From the NCBI GenBank assembly GCA_028583605.1, contig CM053330.1, forward strand, positions 32,165,619-32,229,618: a stretch of DNA of 64,000 nt. Direction: 5' to 3'. The DNA is from Dastarcus helophoroides (taxonomy: Eukaryota; Arthropoda; Insecta; Coleoptera; Bothrideridae). Under the pieces are notes generated by a model that saw nothing but the letters and a program-made list of their open reading frames with translations, searched no databases and was not told the origin of the DNA. Made by a program: the position numbers and the translations under genes. Positions 24,506 to 35,249 of this stretch are shown here, in pieces. Position 1 is the first letter of the stretch; each line of letters begins with the position of its first letter.

Positions 24506-25353
24506 CGAGGGTTAAATCAAATATGAATCGGAATGTCTATTATGTCGGCATAAGGGCATCGGGAGTGTGCGCATACTCTTAGCCATGTTAGATGGGGCTA
24601 TCACGTGACTTACTGCACTCAAGAGAATTCCGTTCTCGTCGTTCGTCAGTTGTAAATACAATCAGTGCGCAAGAAGTTCATCCGCCCTTTGCGCAGCGCA
24701 TTATTATAAAATTTCTTGCTGTTGAAGGTGTAAAGCTCGCAAAAATTCTTCGTAGACTAGAAGCATAGTTTGGGAATACTTGTTTGAAGAAAACTCAAGT
24801 GTTGGAATGGCACAAAACATTTTTGGAAGGACGAACTCAAATTGAAAATGAACCCCATACCTGTCGTCCTCGGACCAGTGTGGCTGCGGACAAGATTAAC
24901 GCTTTTGTTCATGTCGATTTTCTGCATGAACCTCGTATGATTGATGCTGCCTATTACTGCCAGCTATTGGATGAAGCAAAACGTGTATATCAGCGGTACC
25001 ACCATGCCAGCCCTCACTCAGCCAATCTAACATATTAAAAATTAGAGGAAATGCATTGGGCAACTTTAGAATACCCTCCTTTTAGTCCCGACTTATCACC
25101 ATGCGATTGTCATATGTTTGGGCAACTGAGCGATTCCATGATGATGCTGGTGTTGAGACATTGTACGCAATTGGCTGCAAACACGTCTCCCTTTTTTTTA
25201 TGATGACGGCATTAAAAAGCTCCCAATCCGTTGGAAACAATGCATAACAAAATCAGGAAAGTATGTAGAAAAATAATTAATAACCTTCATATATGCATCT
25301 TTTACAAATAAATTTTTAAAAACAAATTCCGGTTCATATTTGATTGACCCTCG
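24506..25353 (+). mobile_element. Internally deleted mariner element
   Basis: Terminal inverted repeats of about 28 bp. The left reads CGAGGGTTAAATCAAATATG, then AATCGG; the right, in reverse, reads CGAGGGTCAATCAAATATG, then AACCGG. A TA precedes the left end; the matching right base pair is AA, so the target duplication has decayed. At 848 bp it is about 450 bp shorter than usual full-length mariners, because the middle of the transposase gene is missing. Confidence 0.85.
24660..25276 (+). pseudogene. Mariner transposase pseudogene
   Basis: A mariner transposase binds the terminal repeats through an N-terminal helix-turn-helix region and cuts with a DD34D catalytic triad. Here the N-terminal region is readable (RIIIKFLAVEGVK, an in-frame TAG, then KKTQVLEWHKTFLEGRTQIE and RPRTSV). 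It jumps to the end of the catalytic domain (VHVDFL, AAYYCQLLDEAKR, SPHSANL, YPPFSPDLSPCDCHMF) and finishes with GIKKLPIRWKQCI. The segment that should hold the first catalytic aspartate (TGDE region) is deleted, and the HDN second motif reads HHA. The SPDLSPCD third motif is kept. There are frameshifts near 25038 and 25160. Non-functional. Confidence 0.85.
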
Positions 25354-25805
25354 AAGTTCATCTGTGGCAGGAATGCCCAACAAGTTGATCGCGAAACCAT
25401 TTTTGGTCGATCGTGTCCAACATGAAACAATTTATTTAAGATTCTACCAAAATCATAATGGCAAAATTGGACTCTGGGCATACGTAGACAAACATGCGTC
25501 CCAAACAAGACGAAGAGGCCCTTTAATCATTTCATTTTCACAGAAATAAAAAAATTTTGAGAAAGAAAACTATATTTCGATTATAAAGTCACAATTTCAG
25601 GAAGAAAAGGTGAACACTTTTTGGAAAAGTCGAAACTAGAATTAAAAGTCAAAATTGTTGATTAAAAATTGTAAATTTATAGTTTTTGAGAAATAAACAT
25701 GATTAATTATGTGTTATTTACGTAGTTCTAATAAAAAAAGTCGATATTTCTAAAGAAAGCTGAAAAATCCTAAACAATTTTACTTCAGCAGCTCTTCAAG
25801 AAATA
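25354..25805. other. Spacer, AT array fragment
   Basis: 25545-25760 is A-rich array-like; the rest is unassigned. No gene. Confidence 0.35.
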
Positions 25806-25806
25806 C

Positions 25807-26950
25807 AGGGTGATTCAGTCATAATGGTATTAATTTTAACTACGTGTTTGGAAGGTTTAGTGAAGACAGAAAATCGAAAAAAAAAAATTTTATTCGACCT
25901 TTCAAAATAGACCCAAATCAACCCACTGACCACCACTACTGACCAAATTAAATGATTTACGGCAACAGACGCTTATCACGTTATCATCCATTCACCAGCT
26001 GCAATGATAAGCCGGACTGGCGAAGGCGAAACATCGCAAATTAATGGGCAACAAATCTCTATTAGTTATTTTGACGAATAAGTATTTGTATTTTTATACA
26101 CTTTTTACATTTTTTTGTTTCGTTAATCAATCGGTCTGATGAAAAGTAAAACGCAAATTCAAAAAATAATCGAACACAAACCACTAAAACTAAAATATTA
26201 ATTCTACAAAATAAATAACGATACGTCGCACTGGTTTATTTAATTTTGAAGCATATTAACGTTAGTTAGCAGTTAGGTTGTTTATAAGAAATATGTCAAC
26301 GATAGCCCACAGTCAGAATAAGTGCAGTGTATGTACTTACATGAATACTCCAGTGCCTCTTTTTCAAACTATTTTAGACCTGTCAGGCGCATGATAAAAG
26401 TGATGGTTCGTCGTGGTGTTTTAAAAAATTTCCATCTTATCACAGAGAGTCACAAAAAATAAAACGTCGGGAATTAACTCTCGAGTATTAACTACTTTTA
26501 ACACTTGCACCCACAACAGCGAATTTAATTCTTTACTTGCAGCGTTGATATTAACGTTTATATCCATCTCTCGATTTCTCCTTTATTTATTTTCGTTGTT
26601 CGTTGTTACCCGATTTTCATATAAAAAAAGTAAATCATCCAACCACTTTTCCGCAACCATCGGTGCCGCCCTGATAATTTAATGTTTCTCGTATTGTCAT
26701 TTCGACATAACCTAATAATGTTTTGTTTATTTTTTTCGCCCGAATCCTAACTGCGCAATGGTAAATTCTTCTTCTTTCTATTTTTCTGAGTCTTGAAACT
26801 TTGGAGTCAGTGACAGCGCAAAAAGGGGTTTAAATTATGATTTTAAAATATTTTTTTCAGCGTAATTATTTCTGAAATTTTTTTTTAATCACGTATTCGT
26901 ATTATACTCATTTTTCTCTATCTTTAATGACATTAGGACCGAATCACCCG
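25807..26950. mobile_element. Unclassified TIR element
   Basis: The left end has GGGTGATTCAGTCATAATG at 25808-25826; the right end, in reverse, has GGGTGATTCGGTCCTAATG. Seventeen of 19 positions match. The interior, about 1.1 kb, has no transposase I can recognise. The CAGGGTG-like start suggests kinship with the TA-targeting elements at 30905 and 39783, but no target duplication is visible. Confidence 0.5.
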
Positions 26951-27339
26951 ATTTGTACTTTAAATGTCAAAATTTTAGTAAATAGATCATGACATCTTTA
27001 GGAAAGATAGTTGATCACATATGTAATGAAGTTGGCCACTCCTGATCTATGGTATGCGCCTCAAGTGGAAGAATGATGTCTGCGGTAGCACTGGATCTAC
27101 GATTTTTCAGAGCAGAGGCAAAAACATTGGCCCCCATGGGTACGCAAAGTACTTTTGACGACTAAAAATTAAAGGTCATTCGCTCATTCGCCTCACAATT
27201 GCGCCCTAACCACTTGCTAATTTGGCGCGCCTTCTTCGACTAACACCCGGGGCACATGCCTCTATTTGCACCCTCTGGATCCAGGGCTGGCTGTGCCGCA
27301 CAATGGCATTACCTTGAAATTATATCTGTAAAAATAAAA
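26951..27339. other. Spacer upstream of LINE
   Basis: No feature recognised. It may hold eroded 5' sequence of the LINE that follows. Confidence 0.3.
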
Positions 27340-27399
27340 GATTGTTTAAATATAAATTGTGGATATACACAACACGACACAACTCTGGTCTATTTATGC

Positions 27400-28077
27400 T
27401 AAAAAAAATATTTTCAAATCATATGGGGCTGTCGCTGGAGCTGAACTCCGACAGCAGCTGCGCCTCGATTGCAATCGAGAATCCGGAGAAACAAAACTGT
27501 GTTTGGATTATGCCTGAAATATACAGATCTTCTCTTATCTCTCCGTAACCTTTGATCATCTACACACGAATTATCCAAAAGCTGAGGTTGTCTTTCTCAG
27601 TGACTTCAACGTACACAACATCCCCTGGTTAAGGTTTTCTTCTCGAACTGACGACGCGGGAAGGGTAGCAGAGTCTTTCGCCATCACTTGTGGACTATTG
27701 CAATTAGTTGAGGAACCCACAAGAATTCCTGACGTAAATACCCATCAACCTAATCTACTCGATCTTTTAATAAAAATTCACCAAATTCGTATAAAATCTC
27801 TGTGACATCACCGCTTGGAAATTCGGATCACAAGCTTGTAGCAGCCTCTCACTCGCTTCATATACCACCTCCTTCCCAGACGCAGTCCCGTAGGGTTTGG
27901 CACTTTAACTCTGCAAGCTGGGAAGAATTGAGAGACTTCTTTGCATCTTTCCCATGGCAGGAAGTCTGCTTTAACTCAGACAACCCTTCCTTAGTCGCCA
28001 AATCCATCACGGAAATTATCCTGATTGGTATGGAATGCTCAAATTCCCCACTCCCAAAACAAGTCTACCTCCAGTAA
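27400..28077 (+). pseudogene. LINE apurinic-like endonuclease, broken
   Basis: This domain nicks target DNA to prime reverse transcription. In shifting frames one reads VFLSDFNVHNIPWL, LLQLVEEPTRIPD, QPNLLDLL and then GNSDHKLV, the conserved SDH motif near the end of the exonuclease-endonuclease-phosphatase fold. The last part is open at 27802-28077. At least two frameshifts and several stops interrupt it, so it is not functional. N-terminal catalytic motifs are eroded or absent. Confidence 0.7.
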
Positions 28078-28139
28078 ATCTTGGTTCGGTAAAAAAAATG
28101 TGCTCGGGCTGTCTCCTGCAAAAATCGCACATATCGTCG

Positions 28140-30051
28140 TTAGCGAAATAATCCCTCAGTCGAGACTCGGACCATATCTGTAGATGCACGAAATTCTTAT
28201 AAACAGATTACTGACGAGGCAAAAGGTGATTTCGATCGTAAAAAGCGCCAGAGGCTTATCAACTGTCCGAACGCTTCCAGGTCGTTTTGGGGATTTGCAA
28301 AGTCGATTGGAAAGAATTTTATATCCTTAAATTTTCCACCTTTACTCGATGAAAATAGCAATATTGCTACTACCTCCAAGGAAAAGACTGACATGTTAGC
28401 GTTAATGTTTGCTGAATATTCCAATCTTAATGCTCAAAACGCAGAACCTCCTATTCTTCCTAAGGCTGTCACTTCGATGCCTGAAGTTGTTTTCAGACAA
28501 CGCACAATCAAGAAGATTTTCTTCGAGCTCGACACCTCGAAAGTTTTTGGCCTTGATGGTATTGATCTTAAGAAGTGCGCCCCAGAATTGACTCCTGTCC
28601 TAAGCAAATTATTCACTACTCTCTTACAACAAAGCTGCATTTCCTAACATCTGAAAATCTCCTTAGGTGCAGCTTGTCACTAAAAAGGGAAAAGGGAATC
28701 TGGCTAACAACTATCTCCCTATATCTTTGTTAACCGTTATATTTAAATTAATGGAAAAGGTCATCAACAACGAGATTCGCAAATATCTGAAGAGAAATAG
28801 AATCATCTCGAACAGCCAATGCGGTTTTGGACAACAACACTCGACTGGCAATCTACTGGCATATGTTACTCATATCTGTAACTCAGCTATGGAAAAATAT
28901 GGTAAGGCTAGGATTGTGGCACTGGATATCTCAAAGGCTTTCGACAGAGTCTGGCACCGATCTCTTCTCGCCAAATTAACATCTTATGGTCTTTCTCCTG
29001 GACTCTGACATTTTCTAGCTGACAGGTCTCTTCAGGTCGTCGTCGATGGCATCTCATCCGAGACATTTGCGATTAACGCAGGGGTGCCTCAGGGGCCTGT
29101 TTTGTGTTCTATTCTCTTTCTGTTACACATAAACGATCTCTTAGCTTCAACTTCCAATCCTATATACAGCTACGCAGATGATAGTATCCTTGTGTCATCT
29201 TTTTTTTCCGACAGGCCATTATCTATCGCTGCTTCAGATCGATCGGTGATTGAATAAAGTATTTAATCAATGGATCGACTAAGGGAACAACAGATACAGA
29301 CGATTAATCGGGATCTCTACATTATTCTGGAATGGGGTAAGAACAATTTGGTGGACTTCAATGCTTCAAAAACTCAGGCCGCGGTTTGCTCTCGGTTTCG
29401 TCAAAGGATTATGCAACAAACATACTAATGGACGGTAAAATTCTTCCGATGAGATCTAATCTATCTATCCTAGGAGTGAATGCGAGCACTAACTTCTCTT
29501 GGGACGATCATGTGCGCGCCATTGCCAAATCCGCGTTTCATTTTAGAGCTAAAAAGTACTTCACATCTCATAAGCTATTAACACCATACAAAGCTCAAGT
29601 TAGGCCAGCACTAGAATACTGTTCTTATGTTTGGTGTTCAGCCCTAAAACACACTTTAGCTCTCTTGGATTCAATTCAAAGAAGAGCGATTCGCCTAATT
29701 GATGACGAGAGTCTGACCGATTCTCTCGAAACACTAGAGCACAAGCGTATGGTTGGTGACTTGTCTCGTTTCAACAAGTACTATCATGGAAGATGTCCAC
29801 AGGAACTATTAGGATTGATCCTTCCAAGGGCAAGATTCTTGAGGCGTACTAGACAGTCGGAGACAGCAAATTCCTGTGCGGTCCAGCTTGACACAGTGAG
29901 GACTTCTGTCTACGGAGACTCTTTTTTCTATAGAACTTCCAAGTTATGGAACTTGTTACCGAAAAATTACAACCTATCCTTGTTTAAGAAGGCGGTTTAT
30001 CGCCATCTATCCTTGTTTCCGCATCCTACTCGCAGTGCTTTGAAAGCATAA
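28140..30051 (+). pseudogene. LINE reverse transcriptase, broken
   Basis: Copies element RNA into DNA at the target nick. Motifs in order are GLDGIDLKKCAPEL, YLPISLLTVIFKLMEK, SQCGFGQQHST, the aspartate motif VALDISKAFDRVWH, AGVPQGPVL and YADDS (catalytic site, about 29170). The C-terminal region with RPALEYCSYVWCSALKH follows and ends FPHPTRSALKA at 30051. Frames break near 28646, 29008, 29250 and 29385; two blocks (28667-29008 and 29386-30051) remain open for 113 and 221 codons. Decay is moderate, and codons suggest the element was active in the not very distant past. Confidence 0.8.
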
Positions 30052-30090
30052 AGGGGTTACTCTTTGCGAGTGGATTAAACTTTAAAAAAA

Positions 30091-30400
30091 AATCTATGAG
30101 AGAGAATCTATTCATCGGGGATTGTTTACCAACAACTTTTTTTTTATAGATGCAACAACATCAAGTATTGGTCGATGTAGGCTCGAAAAGAGAAATTTTG
30201 AAGCCATTAGCATTTATGAATTCCGGGCCCCGAACTTTCTATCTATCGGGTAATAAATGACGAGTTTCCCAAGGAAATTTCCTCTGCAAAATAAAAATAA
30301 CATATTAGTATGATCCTTTTGAAAATTCTTTTATTACTCGACATCTCTTACGTCCAACCAAGCGAACAGTCATTTATCATTAACTTCAATCCTTTTTTTT
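30091..30400. other. Spacer
   Basis: No feature recognised. Confidence 0.3.
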
Positions 30401-30582
30401 TGGTGGACTGGTCCTTGGTTATCTTCAAAAACTGAAATGCAAATGTTGTCCCCTGAAACCAAGATATGGTACGGTATCTCTCTGAAGATTATAGCTTGGC
30501 TATCGAAACGCGTAAGAGCAACCTTTGTTGTGTTTTTTAATCTTTCTTTGTTTCAGAGGACAAGATTTGCATTTCAATTTTC
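30401..30582 (+). mobile_element. Penelope-like repeat P7
   Basis: The left arm (GGACTGGTCCTTGG, ACTGAAATGCAAATG, GTCCCCTGAAACCAAG) is followed by TATCTCT, CTGAAGA (30482-30488), TTATAGC-TTG-GCTATC, GAAA, CGCGTAAGAGC and the full tail TTTCAGAGGACAAG...GCATTTCAATTTTC. CTCT and AGAG can pair, and stem II has 5 of 6 pairs. The left arm is internally shortened. Confidence 0.55.
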
Positions 30583-30704
30583 AATCCTTTAAATATCGAC
30601 TTACAAGGAACGTACCCGAGGTGTATACCTCACCGATTTTTTTCATTTTATATTATGTTATAATAAATGAAAAAAAAATATTAGCTACATTTTTTTATAG
30701 ATAC

Positions 30705-32235
30705 TAATTGGCGATTTAAGTGGTAAAACCCCCCTTAACCCAGAAAAACAGGGTTTTTTTAATATCTCAGAAATAAGTTGGAATTTTTCAAAGAAACAAA
30801 TGTCAAATTGTGTCCTATAAAAGTACGCTTTTAAAGACAGACCATTTATGCTAGAAGGTTGCATTTCCTAATTTTTATGGGGGTGAGTTTTATTTTTTCT
30901 TATATCGGGTGTAACAGGATCATGGTACACCCCTTACGTTTTCTTTATTTATGAAGATAAAACTTTCAAAGTTGCTATACTTGATGTATTTATGAAATGT
31001 CAAATCTTGACATAAAATTGACATTCCTGCTGCTGTCACTTTTGCGAAAACTAATGCCAACTTTTGATTTTTAAATGGAATACCCTATATATTTTTTCAT
31101 TTTGAGAATCACATAAAATTTTTTTTGTTCCATTTTATTTTTCAGCCTAGAATGTCATGACTCATCCTAATTAACGCTATTTGACCACATTAGCGCTGCA
31201 AAAAAATTAAATTAGGAAAACTTAGGAAGTGTCCTTTTTCTAAATTTGTTTTTGACAGCTATCTTATGTTCTTATTAAATAAATCTTTAAATAAATTCAA
31301 AGCGATTATTTTGAATTCCTTTGGCTGCAACTTCAGTTCTATTGATTTCATAGCAAAAATGAAAATATGGTTAGTTTCGCCTCTAATTATACTTAATTAT
31401 ACTTTTTGGTGGTATCACAGTACCAATATGGTGCCATTTAAGAAAATGAAGTTATGACATAAAAATCGTTTTTGTTAACTTTGTCACGTAATAAAAGAAT
31501 GAAATATTCCTTTTTTTACGTGATTTGATTTTTTTAGCGTTAATGTGGTCCATTAGAGTTAATTTGAATGAGTCATAGCCTTCTAGATTGAAAAATAAAA
31601 TGGGACCAAAAAATTTCTCAATCCTTTAAAAATCACTTTTTATAAATGGATTGTATTCAAAAATTTGTTCAACTTCCAAAAATGTAATAATATACAGGGT
31701 GTTCCATTTAAAAAATCAAAAATTGGTATCAGTTTTAGCGAAAGTTACAGCAGGAGGAATGTCATTTTTATGTAAAAATTTGACATTTTATAAGTACATT
31801 AAGTGTAGTAAGTTTGAAAATGTTATCTTAATAAATAAAGAAAAAAAGGGGGGTGTACCATGATCCTGTTACACCCGATATATCAACTTTAAAATAACTA
31901 AATTTCCTTAAATTTGGCCATGTCATAAAGAAAATTAAAAAATAGGATTGACCTGTCTTGGAATTTTGCAAAAAAATCATTGGAAGGGGTAATATACTAC
32001 TAGGATTAATTTTTTTCTGTACGGCGATATGGAAAATTAATCACAACATATGTTTTAAATTTTGTTGTATTAATGCTTATTCTGACATACATTTTGCATT
32101 ACTAATGGAAAAACGTAAAACCCTTATTTTTGTGAGGGTTGGAACCCTTGGAATTGATCATTGTTGGATTGCGAGTCAAAACACTTATTTTTTCACCTTC
32201 AACTTATTGTACGTTGATATTTCATCAATATAGTA
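30705..32235 (+). repeat. Host repeat H, copy 1, split by an insertion
   Basis: Flanks at 30705-30904 and 31879-32235 form one unit of about 557 bp when the intervening element is removed. Shared landmarks with copies at 32255 and 41585 (minus) are GGCGATTTAAGTGGT, AATATCTCAGAAATAAGTTGG, CCTAATTTTTATGGGGGTGAG, then GACCTGTCT, AAAAAAATCATTGGAAGGGG, GCGATATGGAAAATTAATC and ACAACATATGTTTTAAATT. No coding function seen. Confidence 0.7.
30905..31878. mobile_element. Long-TIR element inserted at TA
   Basis: The ends are TCGGGTGTAACAGGATCATG and its reverse CATGATCCTGTTACACCCGA. The inverted arms extend about 300 bp (30905-31205 and 31543-31878) with a loop near 31210-31540. It interrupts host repeat H at TATA; the uninterrupted sites at 32466 and 41357 have the same flanks without it. 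TA target preference points to the Tc1/mariner superfamily. No transposase is encoded. Each arm carries an inner TACAGGGTGTTCC-type end (31694 on the right), so the arms are themselves composite. Confidence 0.7.
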
Positions 32236-32254
32236 TATAAATAATTTTTTTGGA

Positions 32255-32830
32255 CGCTAAATCTGTAATTTAGGTGGTGAACCCTCCCCCCCACTCCAAA
32301 GATAACCCCCAAAAACGGTTTTCTTTACTATCTCAAGAATAAATTGGAATGTTTAAATAAAATAAACGTAACATTATTTCTCATGGAAATGCGCTTCTAA
32401 AATCATTACTTATGCCAAAGGATTGCAACCCCTAATTTTTGTGGGGGTGAGTTTGCTATTTTAATTATACTAGATCAACTTTTAAACAACTGAATTTTAT
32501 TGAATTTGGAAATGCCTTTAAAAAATTAAGAAATAAAATTGACCTGTCCCTGGGTTTTGCAAAAAAGATCATTAGGAGGGACGATTTATTCCTAGAATTA
32601 ATTTTTTTTGTACAGCGATATGGATAATTAATCACAACATATGTTTTGTATTTTATTGCTATACTGCTTATTCTGTCATATATTTTGCATTAAATCTGAA
32701 ATAATATAGAACCTTTATTTTTATGAGGGTAGGCAACCCCATGGAATTGATCATGATTAGATTGCGAGATTGCACCTTCAACTTATTGTATGTAAATATT
32801 TCATCAATATAATAGGTCAACAATATTAAT
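32255..32830 (+). repeat. Host repeat H, copy 2, uninterrupted
   Basis: Complete unit of about 575 bp in tandem with copy 1. It runs through CCTAATTTTTGTGGGGGTGAG near 32430, TGACCTGTCCC near 32540 and ACAACATATGTTTTGTATTTT near 32635. It supplies the empty-site sequence for both long-TIR insertions. Confidence 0.7.
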
Positions 32831-32929
32831 GTTTTATTTTTAAATAGTTTACAATTTTGCTTCTTACCCCCAAAAATTTCTATTTTCGCTTGAATATAAC
32901 GAAATAGTATTCATTGAACAAAGTCTTAG

Positions 32930-33200
32930 TAATCTATAATATTCCAAAAAAAATCTTCATTTTACCAATCAGTTCGGTGAATATAAGACTATTATTAAGA
33001 ATATCAAAATTCTAAGTTGATCTATTCCGGATTTGTAAAAAAAATCATTGTAAAGGGTGATTTACCTCTTCAATTAATTTATGTTTTTTATGATGACATG
33101 AAAAATTAATTCCAACATACGTTTTAAATTTTATTGTTGAAAAAATTATTCGCATTAGGAATGAATATAACATAACCAATAACCACCCTTATCTTGAGGA
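32930..33200 (+). repeat. Host repeat H, partial diverged copy
   Basis: AAAAAAAATCATTGTAAAGGG near 33038, AAAAATTAATTCCAACATACG near 33102 and TTTTAAATTTTATTGTTG match the second half of repeat H. Confidence 0.55.
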
Positions 33201-33306
33201 GCCTCATAAACCTAATCATTATTAAAGAAATTTCAATTTTTCTATTTTAAATTTGAACAACTTGCAAACAATATTTTTTTTAAGTAGGGGAAAATCCGCT
33301 AAGGAC

Positions 33307-33326
33307 ATCTGGGTAGGTACCCAGAT
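33307..33326 (-). other. Hairpin in LINE 3' UTR
   Basis: ATCTGGGTA-GG-TACCCAGAT is a perfect 9-bp inverted repeat about 25 bp from the element's 3' end. A 3' hairpin is a known way for some LINE reverse transcriptases to recognise their own RNA; for this family that is inference. Confidence 0.5.
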
Positions 33327-33420
33327 AGTGTCGGACTTCCGTTCAAACTACGGGTACCGACTAAAAACCCCTACTTATTCGGGCCGGGTCCTTGGCCCCC
33401 AATCCCTCCGTCGGAGCAAT

Positions 33421-33443
33421 ACAATAGTGCGAAGAACTATTGT
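33421..33443 (-). other. Second hairpin in LINE 3' UTR
   Basis: ACAATAGT-GCGAAGA-ACTATTGT is a perfect 8-bp stem with a 7-nt loop. It lies just downstream of the coding end. A GGGCC/GGCCC pair at 33380-33398 may form a third stem. Confidence 0.5.
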
Positions 33444-33529
33444 AAGCTGTTTAGCCTAAAACATAAAAAACAAACAAAACAAAAATTTCCGAAATGGAAG
33501 TCGTAGCCTAGAGGACCATCCTTGGTCTC

Positions 33530-34585
33530 CTAATCCTCGTTGGGATGTTTGGATTGTAATCCATTGCCAGTCGAACTAGTTCGTTGGGATGCTCTCACCA
33601 TTGCCCTGGAATTAATTTCCGTAAGAAAATCTCTTACCAAAGGTAGTTCAGCTTTCCTATGGAGTTGATTGTTTTTAACAAACCATGGAGCGTCCATGGC
33701 TTGTCTTAGAAAGACGTTCTGGAACACCTGGACTTTCTTAATCTGATTATCCGTCGCCTGTGACCAAGCTACAGATGCGTAGGTCATCGCTTGTCTTATA
33801 ACTGATTTGTACAGTAACACTTTAAGTTCAATGGAAAGGTTAGTATTTCTACCAATCATCGCTTGCAGCAGTCCCCTCAGCATTTTGTCTTTGGACACTG
33901 CATAATCGATGTGTGCCTGGAATGTAAATCTTTTATCAAGAATTACACCTAGATACTTAGCTTGAAGTCTCCAGTCGACGTTTTGCCCATGAATATTTAC
34001 ATGTCCATATGGTTGGAGTCTTCTTCGGATGAAAAAGACTGCTTAGCTCTTGTCTGCGTTGACTTGGATTCTCCATTGAGCGAAGTAATCTAGTAGACTC
34101 TCTGTTGCCTCCTGAAGTCGTCTGGTGACCAACTCTGGACTGTAAGACTACGCCACCAAAGCTATGTCGTCTGCATACATTACCAATAAGGTGTGGTCGA
34201 TTGTTGGATTGGTTCTCGGTATGTCTGCTGTGAACAAAGAATACAGCAAAGATGACAAGGCAGAGCCTTGGGGCACCCCATACTGTAGCCTAAACTGGTT
34301 TGATAGTTTCTGTCCCACCTTTGCTCTAAATGAGCGCTGATGCAGGAACGAGCTTACCATTTGAACCATTGTTAGAGGTATACCAAACAAGTGCATCTTG
34401 TAGACTAGTCCTTGCTGCCAAAATGTGTCAAATGCCTTGGAGATATCGAAGAAAATTGCTCCATCTACTTGGTTCCAGTTAATGCGTTGAGTGATTGTTT
34501 CAACCACTCTCAGCAGCTGGTCTGAGGTAGAGTGCATAGGTTGGAACCCAAATTGTTCGTTAGGAATGATGTCGCGATAAAACAA
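33530..34585 (-). pseudogene. Jockey-like reverse transcriptase with two stops
   Basis: The reading frame stays the same from 34585 to 33530 (the two open blocks start 687 bp apart, a multiple of three). Visible motifs are NEQFGFQPMHSTSDQLLRV, the aspartate motif FFDISKAFDTFW, YGVPQGSALSSLLYSLF, and the catalytic YADDIALVA. Beyond the first stop follow an RRLQEATESLLDYFAQW block, YLGVILDKRFTF and the C-terminal KVLLYKSVIRQAMTYASVAW. The only breaks are TAG at 34150-34148 and TAA near 34046, both at places where the family commonly has glutamine, so each could come from one C-to-T change. It lacks endonuclease and ORF1 through truncation. Confidence 0.8.
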
Positions 34586-35011
34586 TAAATTAAAAAAAAG
34601 ATATAAATAAAAAGATATTCATTTAAAAAAGATATTTATATCAAAATTAATCTTAGTGGTTGCTTAACATGAATTGAAAACAATATACAGGCTGTATGAT
34701 TTCAATTTTTTGAAAAAAAATCCATTTCTTGTTTACTAATCAGCCTGTAGAAATTCAGCAACATTTAAAATTCGGAACAGTCTGGACTTCTAAATTATGC
34801 TCAAATTTTTGTATTTTTTTTATATCTCAAAAACTACGTATTCGCAAATCACTATTGTTTAATATCAATATATTAGCAGATTTAAATATGGAAAAATATA
34901 CAGGTCCTTTTCCTTAAAAAGAGTATCCTTATTGCACCATAAATATTTATCCTTGTCCCTAACTGCATTGTGCATATATCATTACCTATCAGATTGTTGC
35001 TCTTGCTGCAA
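34586..35011. other. Spacer with AAAGATAT microsatellite
   Basis: 34590-34640 is an AAAGATAT-type run. TACAGGCTG at 34685 and CAGCCTGTA at 34740 form a small inverted pair. No gene. Confidence 0.35.
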
Positions 35012-35249
35012 GGGACTGGTCCTTGATTATCTTCAAAAATTGAAATACAAATCTTATCCCCTGAAACCAAGAAAGAATGGAAAACACAACAAAGGTTGCT
35101 CTAACGCGTTTCGATAGCCATTATATCATCTTCAGAGAGATACAGTATCTACCTGAAGATGACAGTTTGGCTATCGAAACGCGTTAGAGCAACCCTTGTT
35201 GTGTTTTCTAATCTTTCTTGGTTTCAGGGGATAAGATTTGTATTTCAAA
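35012..35249. mobile_element. Penelope-like repeat P8, full inverted dimer
   Basis: This is the most complete copy. Two arms of about 105 bp face each other around a centre at GATACAGTATC (35140-35150). Each arm runs GAAATACAAATCTTATCCCC, TGAAACCAAGAAAG, AACACAACAAAGGTTGCTC, TAACGCGTTTCGATAGCC and its complement. The left end adds GGGACTGGTCCTTGATTATC without a right partner. CTGAAGA occurs on both strands (35153-35159 plus; 35135-35129 minus). The minus-strand core keeps the CTCT/AGAG pairing. Confidence 0.65.

Larger units (their letters stand above)
27340..30090 (+). mobile_element. CR1/L2-like non-LTR retrotransposon, decayed
   Basis: An endonuclease region is followed by reverse transcriptase in the same direction and a short A-rich 3' end (AAACTTTAAAAAAAAA near 30075-30090). 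The 5' part of the element, including any first ORF, is not identifiable. The C-terminal motif around YRTSKLWNLLP and FKKAVYRHLSLFP is typical of CR1/L2-type LINEs. Separate 3' fragments of the same family are at 44620-44810 and 48360-48700. Confidence 0.8.
33283..34585 (-). mobile_element. Jockey-like LINE, 5'-truncated
   Basis: On the minus strand it starts abruptly at 34585 inside the reverse transcriptase and ends near 33283 in an A-run (TTAAAAAAAATATTG). The copy is otherwise uninterrupted and looks young. The 3' untranslated region, about 245 bp, is GC-rich and holds hairpins (see 33307 and 33421). The 5' flank beyond 34585 is an A/T microsatellite (AAAAAGATAT repeats). Confidence 0.8.
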
